Assembly: GCA_031273835.1 (NCBI GenBank)
Contig: JAISRD010000065.1
Location: 1-16,654 of the forward strand
Length of the DNA: 16,654 nt
Source of the DNA: Treponema sp.
GTDB lineage: Bacteria; Spirochaetota; Spirochaetia; Treponematales; Breznakiellaceae
Direction: 5' to 3'
The notes under the pieces were generated by a model. The model worked only from the letters and a program-made list of their open reading frames with translations, was not told where the DNA came from and did no database searches. A program made the translations under genes and the position numbers. Positions 12,687 to 16,654 of the stretch are shown piece after piece (the stretch's first letter is position 1; every line of letters starts with the position of its first letter).

Positions 12687-14197
12687 CCAAAAGAAACTTT
12701 ATGGTAATTACCATACTCGTTTTTACCCTTACCGCGGCGGGCATAGGGGCGCTGATCCTCCTTCCCAACGACATTTTTTCCCCCGAAACCAGGGAAACCC
12801 ACCAGACCAAGGTGGTCATTCCCCGCGCCATGGGCGGCGGGGCCAGTCCGGGCGAAGGGCGGGACGGCCAAAATTCGGAGGCAAACGTCTCGATGATCGA
12901 TTTTAAGGAAGGGGAATCGGTCATTTCCGTCCTGAACAGGGATTTTGACGGCGACGCCGGAGATGAACAGATCATCGCCTACCGTAACCAGCGGGAAGTG
13001 GATACGCCGGTTTTTATCACCTATGTGGACTTTGACGTTAACGACGGCCAAAACAAACGGATTTGGACGGCCCCGACCGCCGCCACAAGACCGGGTACCC
13101 TGATTCTTTACAGCGAGGATCTTATCGGCGACGGCGGGGTCTGCGTACTTGCGGCGGGTATGAACGGCTCCGGGGAGCAGACCCTGACGGTTTTTAGAAA
13201 AAACGGGTTCCCCGAACCGGAACTGAACGGCGAGCCCTTTAGTAAAATCGCCGAATTTATCATTGAAGGTTCCATCACCGTCCAGGAACGGAACTACCGG
13301 AACCAGGGGGAGGGAAAGAGCCTTTCCATAGCTACCTACGGCAGGGATTACGATTCGGAGAACCTGCTGGACCAAATCGAGGTAACCTATACCTATAACC
13401 GGGTAAACGGGCTGTACGAACAGGCCGGGGCGGTGAAAATTCCCGGCAGCCAGATTGAACAGCGCCGCCTGCAGGAACTGCTGAGCGGCGAACCGGGACA
13501 ATTCGAGGAATTTATCACCGGCCTTTGGTATCTGGTTTCCGATTCAAAATCCCAATATGTGTATTTTAACACCGAAAACCGGGAAATGATCTTCTACAGC
13601 AACGATTCGGAGGAAGTGTTCAGCTGGCAGGATGCCAACCCCACCCGGTACGGCCTTCATATCATCGGAAAAAACAACTCCCTCACCAAACTCAGGAGGA
13701 CCGTTAATATAGAACTCCAGTCCCTGGAGAGCATAAGACTGAGGGTCTTCCAGGATATATACCTCCGCAGCGGTCCCGGTACGGTCTGGGACGGTTCCTA
13801 CCAGCGGGTCAAATCAGCCTCCCGCCCCGAGACGGTGCGGAACGTTCCTCCCCACCAGGCGGGGGTCTACAAGGGGGCGGAGGGGCAGATTTCGCTTTAC
13901 CGCGACGGTTCCTATGAGATGGTTTCCGGAGAGGGGATCTCCGCGAATATTGAACGGGGCAAATACGTTTTCTTTAATATGGAGAACCAGGAGATACTGG
14001 AACTCAGGCCCGAAATACCCCAGGAGGGTAAAGATCCGGTAAAACCGAGGCGGGAAACTTTTAAGGTAAACCGTATTGAAAACGACGGCGAAGAAACCCT
14101 TACCTTGATCCAAGTGCAGATGGGTACCAGGGGTATACAGGAACTCCATGAGGCGCCGGTTTCCCTGGTGAAAACCGCGGACCTTCAAGCCCGTTAA
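12683..14197 (+). CDS. Membrane-anchored pallilysin-related protein (Tp0751-like)
   Basis: 504 residues. An N-terminal hydrophobic segment (8-27) has no lipobox Cys, so it is probably an uncleaved anchor or a signal peptide. Residues 70-200 contain Asp-rich, FG-GAP-like strands (NRDFDGDAGDE, VDFDVNDGQN, SEDLIGDGG). Residues about 278-360 carry what I read as the pallilysin-type beta barrel (GLWYLVSDS, YVYFNTENREMIFYS, EEVFSWQDANPTRYGLHI). Residues 391-500 look like another barrel-like beta domain (AGVYKGAEGQISLYRDGSYE). There is no HExxH, the zinc motif of T. pallidum pallilysin, so protease activity is not expected. Tp0751 is about half this size, so this is a larger version. It is coupled to the vWA gene through ATGA and ends in a TTAA shared with the convergent SPOR gene. 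Confidence 0.8.
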   Translation: MTKRNFMVITILVFTLTAAGIGALILLPNDIFSPETRETHQTKVVIPRAMGGGASPGEGRDGQNSEANVSMIDFKEGESVISVLNRDFDGDAGDEQIIAYRNQREVDTPVFITYVDFDVNDGQNKRIWTAPTAATRPGTLILYSEDLIGDGGVCVLAAGMNGSGEQTLTVFRKNGFPEPELNGEPFSKIAEFIIEGSITVQERNYRNQGEGKSLSIATYGRDYDSENLLDQIEVTYTYNRVNGLYEQAGAVKIPGSQIEQRRLQELLSGEPGQFEEFITGLWYLVSDSKSQYVYFNTENREMIFYSNDSEEVFSWQDANPTRYGLHIIGKNNSLTKLRRTVNIELQSLESIRLRVFQDIYLRSGPGTVWDGSYQRVKSASRPETVRNVPPHQAGVYKGAEGQISLYRDGSYEMVSGEGISANIERGKYVFFNMENQEILELRPEIPQEGKDPVKPRRETFKVNRIENDGEETLTLIQVQMGTRGIQELHEAPVSLVKTADLQAR

Positions 14198-15228
14198 AAA
14201 ACCGGAAAGGCCTCAAATCCAGCGTTTTTTAGAAGCAGTATGGTCCTGTTATAATCTTCGCCGGGCCGTACTCCCACCGCCCAATAGGAATTTCCGTTAA
14301 GGGTCCTCACCGTTATGACCGGCGTAAAACCGGCGGCCCCCATTTTTTCCGCCAGGGTTTTCGCGTTTTCCTCTCTGCTGAAGATCCCCGTTTGGAGTAT
14401 CGGGGGGGGGCCTTCCGGGGGACGGCCCTCTAAAGGAACGGGGGCCCCGGCGGAAAGCCGGGTTTCCTCCTCCCGGTCCGCGGGCGGAACGGCGGCGGCG
14501 CCCGATACGGGGGGCTCCGCCCCCATAAAAAGCCACAGCGCCGTGGGGGAAGCGCTCACCGAAGGGTCCGGCGACGACGTTCCCGCGGCGATAAGCGCCT
14601 CCGGGCTCTGGGGGTATTCATCAATAAGCCTTTTACGCCAAAGCCGATCCCCCTCTATCTTCAAAAGACTGTAATAAATACGGGGTTTTATATCTCCATA
14701 GGCGGGATCGGCTAAAAGGGAGCGGAGTATATCCGTCCTCCCCGATTTAAGGGCCTCGATCTGGGCGCTTAAAAACCGGGCCTTTTTCGCCCCGGGGCCT
14801 TTCCTCTCCGACAGGGCCCGGGCAATCGCCCCGGCGCGGCCGAATTCCCCAAGCGCAGCGAAACAGGACGCGCTCCGCAGCAGCGTATTGTCTAAAAACA
14901 GTACTTTATCCTCCGGAGACAGTGTTTTATTGTCCAAAAACACAGCGCCGTCCCTGGACAAGATACCCTCCGGACCGGCAAGGACCCGGACAGCCTCGTA
15001 CCAGGCCCCGGCGGCCCCTTCCATATCCCCTGAAAGTTCAAGCAGCCGGGCCAGGGACAGGAGGGCCCCGCCCCGCTCCTCCGGGGGAAGGGCCGTAGCG
15101 GCGAGTTTTTTTTCAATCCCCTGAATCCTCGTGTCCAGCGTATCCGCCCCCTGGGAAAAGGCGGGCAGGACGGCGAGAAAAACAAGGGCCGCCGGAAGCA
15201 GCCTAATCAATGCCGTAGGGGCCGTCAT
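14194..15228 (-). CDS. Exported SPOR-domain protein
   Basis: 344 residues. A signal peptide (hydrophobic 8-24, ending in AFSQG) precedes a helical, TPR-like region at about 30-215 (for example GALLSLARLLELSGDMEGAA). A Pro/Ala/Gly-rich linker (about 225-276) follows, then a C-terminal SPOR domain at 277-344 (ILQTGIFSREENAKTLAEKM to the end). SPOR domains bind denuded peptidoglycan strands, typically at division sites, so this is likely a periplasmic envelope or division-associated protein. The start overlaps the end of the LapA-like gene by 26 bp and is preceded only by a G-rich stretch; a TTG at 15210 is an alternative. The tract coding for Pro-Pro-Pro directly before the SPOR domain is nine bases long. 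Confidence 0.85.
   Translation of the reverse strand: MTAPTALIRLLPAALVFLAVLPAFSQGADTLDTRIQGIEKKLAATALPPEERGGALLSLARLLELSGDMEGAAGAWYEAVRVLAGPEGILSRDGAVFLDNKTLSPEDKVLFLDNTLLRSASCFAALGEFGRAGAIARALSERKGPGAKKARFLSAQIEALKSGRTDILRSLLADPAYGDIKPRIYYSLLKIEGDRLWRKRLIDEYPQSPEALIAAGTSSPDPSVSASPTALWLFMGAEPPVSGAAAVPPADREEETRLSAGAPVPLEGRPPEGPPPILQTGIFSREENAKTLAEKMGAAGFTPVITVRTLNGNSYWAVGVRPGEDYNRTILLLKNAGFEAFPVF
14402..14410. repeat. Nine-base homopolymer immediately before the SPOR domain
   Basis: Nine G on the plus strand (C9 in the coding sense), encoding Pro 274-276 of the SPOR protein. A one-base slip would leave the signal peptide and helical region intact but remove only the SPOR domain. Confidence 0.8.
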
Positions 15229-15523
15229 TCCCCCGGGGCAGGGTATCCTCCCGGCCGGAATCGCCGCCCGATCCCCCCCCGGCGTAACGTCCGCCCCGGG
15301 GCCTTGCCGGCTTTTTGTCCTTACCCCCTATGGCTTTGAAAAGAAAGAAAATCAGGGACAAGAACATACCCAGCATGAAGGAGGCGAAAACGGTGAGGTA
15401 AATGGGGACATCGGGAAATTTGGCAAAACCAAAGGAGATATCGCAGCGATTATCCAGGTTGAAGCCGATAAAAACCAAAAGCAGGGTAAGAATTACAATC
15501 AAACCGATAAGACGCGTGGGCAT
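15203..15523 (-). CDS. Small LapA/DUF1049-type inner-membrane protein
   Basis: 106 residues from the ATG at 15523. Two transmembrane helices (LIGLIVILTLLLVFIGFNL at about residues 5-23 and YLTVFASFMLGMFLSLIFFLF at about 42-62) are separated by a short polar loop. A Gly/Arg/Lys-rich cytoplasmic tail follows. This is the layout of the LapA (DUF1049) family, inner-membrane proteins that in E. coli help regulate lipopolysaccharide assembly. Treponemes generally lack LPS, so the role here is open. An ATG at 15538 overlaps the miaB stop as ATGA. I prefer 15523 because AGGAG sits seven bases before it while the first ATG has none. The 3' end overlaps the SPOR gene. Confidence 0.8.
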   Translation of the reverse strand: MPTRLIGLIVILTLLLVFIGFNLDNRCDISFGFAKFPDVPIYLTVFASFMLGMFLSLIFFLFKAIGGKDKKPARPRGGRYAGGGSGGDSGREDTLPRGNDGPYGID

Positions 15524-15534
15524 AGTGAAACTCC

Positions 15535-16654
15535 TCATTCAAGCGGCTTTGCCCGGAAGGTATTCCCCCTAAGGGAAAGAAGCTTAACCTGAGCAAAAGC
15601 GCCTATCATATCCGCCGTACCGGGCAGGACCGCCATTTCATCCCTTTCGGTACGGGATACTAATTCATCGGCATTTTTCCGGGAAATCCCCTCTATAAGG
15701 ACCTTTTCGGTTCCGCCGATCCGTTCCTGTAATAATTGTAACGTGTGAAGTTTCTGTAACGCAATAACCTTTGCAAGCCTTTTTCGCTTTACCCCCTCGT
15801 CCACCCTGCCGGGAAGGGAAAAGGCCGCCGTTCCCTCCCTGGGGTTATAGTGGTACGTATAGGCATAGAGGAATTTAACCCGCTCCATAAGATCCAGGGT
15901 CAGATCCAGATCCTCCCCGGTTTCCCCGGGAAAACCGACCAGTATATCCGTAGAAAGGCTTAGATCCGGCATGGCCTCTTTGAGGGCCTTTGTCAACGCA
16001 AGAAAGGATTCCCTGGTATAGCGGCGGTTCATCCCCTCAAGGATACGGTTTGAACCGTGCTGGACCGGCAGATGGAGGTGGCGGCAGAAACAGGGATTTT
16101 CCGCCATGACCCTGATGGTTTCCTCCGAAAAATCCCCCGGATTGGCGGAGAGAAAACGGACCCGCTCGATGGGGGTATCCTTTATCGCACGGGCCACATG
16201 GGAGAGGAGCCGGGGGAAATCCCAGTCCCCGCCGGAGACTTCCCCCCGGGGGGCCCGGCGGTAGGAATTGACGTTCTGACCCAGCAGGGTGATCTCCCTC
16301 ACCCCCCTTTCGGCAAGGAGCCTTATTTCGGACATGAGGCTTTCAGGATCCCGGGACACTTCCCTCCCCCGGACATAAGGAACGATACAGTAGGAGCAGA
16401 AGTTATTACAGCCGTGCATGATGGGAACAAAACTCCGGAAGGCCCCCTCTTCCAGATGGGAGGGGGAGAAGGAAAAAACCCCTTCCTCAAAGGAGGAACC
16501 GTCGAAGAGGAGGCCCCCTTCAAGGGCCTCGAGGAGTAAGGGAAAGAGGGAGCGGGCGGCGGTACCCATCACATAATCCACCGCGGGAAAATCAGAGCGC
16601 AGGGCCCTTCCCAAACGCTGGGCCATGCAGCCCGCCACCACCAGGGTAAAGGGC
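15535..16654 (-). CDS. miaB: tRNA-2-methylthio-N6-dimethylallyladenosine synthase MiaB, N-terminus cut by window edge
   Basis: 372 residues visible, with the frame running off the right edge (first whole codon at 16653). The enzyme adds a methylthio group to i6A37 of tRNAs using two iron-sulfur clusters. The visible part includes the third N-terminal ligand (VAGCMAQR), the radical-SAM motif HGCNNFCSYCIVPYVRGRE, the LLGQNVNSY and LPVQHGSNRILEGMNRRYTR segments typical of MiaB, and the C-terminal TRAM domain (about the last 65 residues, starting near LLQERIGGTEKVLIEG). The MiaB-specific Y-V-R-G-R-E and Q-N-V-N-S-Y elements separate it from MtaB, whose gene lies at the other end of this window. 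The stop codon overlaps an ATG of the LapA-like frame. The start and promoter are outside. Confidence 0.95.
   Translation of the reverse strand, partial: PFTLVVAGCMAQRLGRALRSDFPAVDYVMGTAARSLFPLLLEALEGGLLFDGSSFEEGVFSFSPSHLEEGAFRSFVPIMHGCNNFCSYCIVPYVRGREVSRDPESLMSEIRLLAERGVREITLLGQNVNSYRRAPRGEVSGGDWDFPRLLSHVARAIKDTPIERVRFLSANPGDFSEETIRVMAENPCFCRHLHLPVQHGSNRILEGMNRRYTRESFLALTKALKEAMPDLSLSTDILVGFPGETGEDLDLTLDLMERVKFLYAYTYHYNPREGTAAFSLPGRVDEGVKRKRLAKVIALQKLHTLQLLQERIGGTEKVLIEGISRKNADELVSRTERDEMAVLPGTADMIGAFAQVKLLSLRGNTFRAKPLE

Noticed and set aside
12644..13501. A 285-codon minus-strand frame opposite the pallilysin-like gene
   Set aside because: It overlaps the coupled ATGA junction and a protein with signal segment and Asp-rich repeats; no start signal.
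1..16654. CRISPR array, tRNA or rRNA genes, insertion sequences, phage genes, attachment sites
   Set aside because: I saw no regularly spaced repeats, transposase or integrase motifs, terminal inverted repeats or RNA-gene signatures; genes are densely packed and typical of a chromosome.

Overview
The window looks like chromosomal DNA of a spirochaete of the genus Treponema. The best evidence is a full-length gene for CfpA, the cytoplasmic filament protein found only in treponemes. It sits between a PPDK family gene on one side and a pair encoding a vWA protein and a pallilysin-like protein on the other. As I recall, Treponema pallidum has the same neighbourhood (TP0746-TP0748 and TP0750-TP0751). 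The rather GC-rich composition, with many runs of 7-10 G or C, fits a gut- or environment-associated treponeme better than T. pallidum, but that is inference. I see no phage, insertion sequence, CRISPR array, rRNA or tRNA. This is ordinary chromosome.

Layout. (1) 1-2215, minus strand: a tight operon of bactofilin, an exported TPR protein and the tRNA methylthiotransferase MtaB, which runs off the left edge. (2) 2246-5977, plus strand: a divergent promoter region, phosphotransacetylase pta, a large TPR protein whose start codon is missing, and a separately promoted 195-residue protein of unknown function. A bidirectional terminator follows. (3) 6095-11935, minus strand: cfpA, a basic-linker protein with an HPr-like C-terminal domain, and a PPDK family protein. 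(4) 12117-14197, plus strand: the vWA and pallilysin-like exported proteins, translationally coupled through ATGA. (5) 14194-16654, minus strand: MiaB (cut by the right edge), a small LapA-type membrane protein and a SPOR-domain protein with a signal peptide.

The most interesting region is (3). The PPDK-like protein keeps the phosphohistidine domain and the PEP-binding barrel. In the N-terminal ATP-grasp domain, the residues aligned with the known catalytic R, D, E and Q are replaced. The gene just upstream encodes a domain resembling the PTS carrier HPr, with a His at the expected position and a Ser at the Ser46 position. Both follow the gene for the cell-length filament. A reasonable hypothesis is a PEP-driven phosphorelay (PPDK-like protein in place of Enzyme I, phosphorylating an HPr-like partner) tied to the treponemal cytoplasmic filament. 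This rests on alignment by eye and is unproven.

Two different cytoskeletal polymers (bactofilin and CfpA) and three cell-envelope gene groups lie in this window. Acetate/ATP metabolism (pta) and tRNA A37 methylthiolation (mtaB, miaB) make up the rest.
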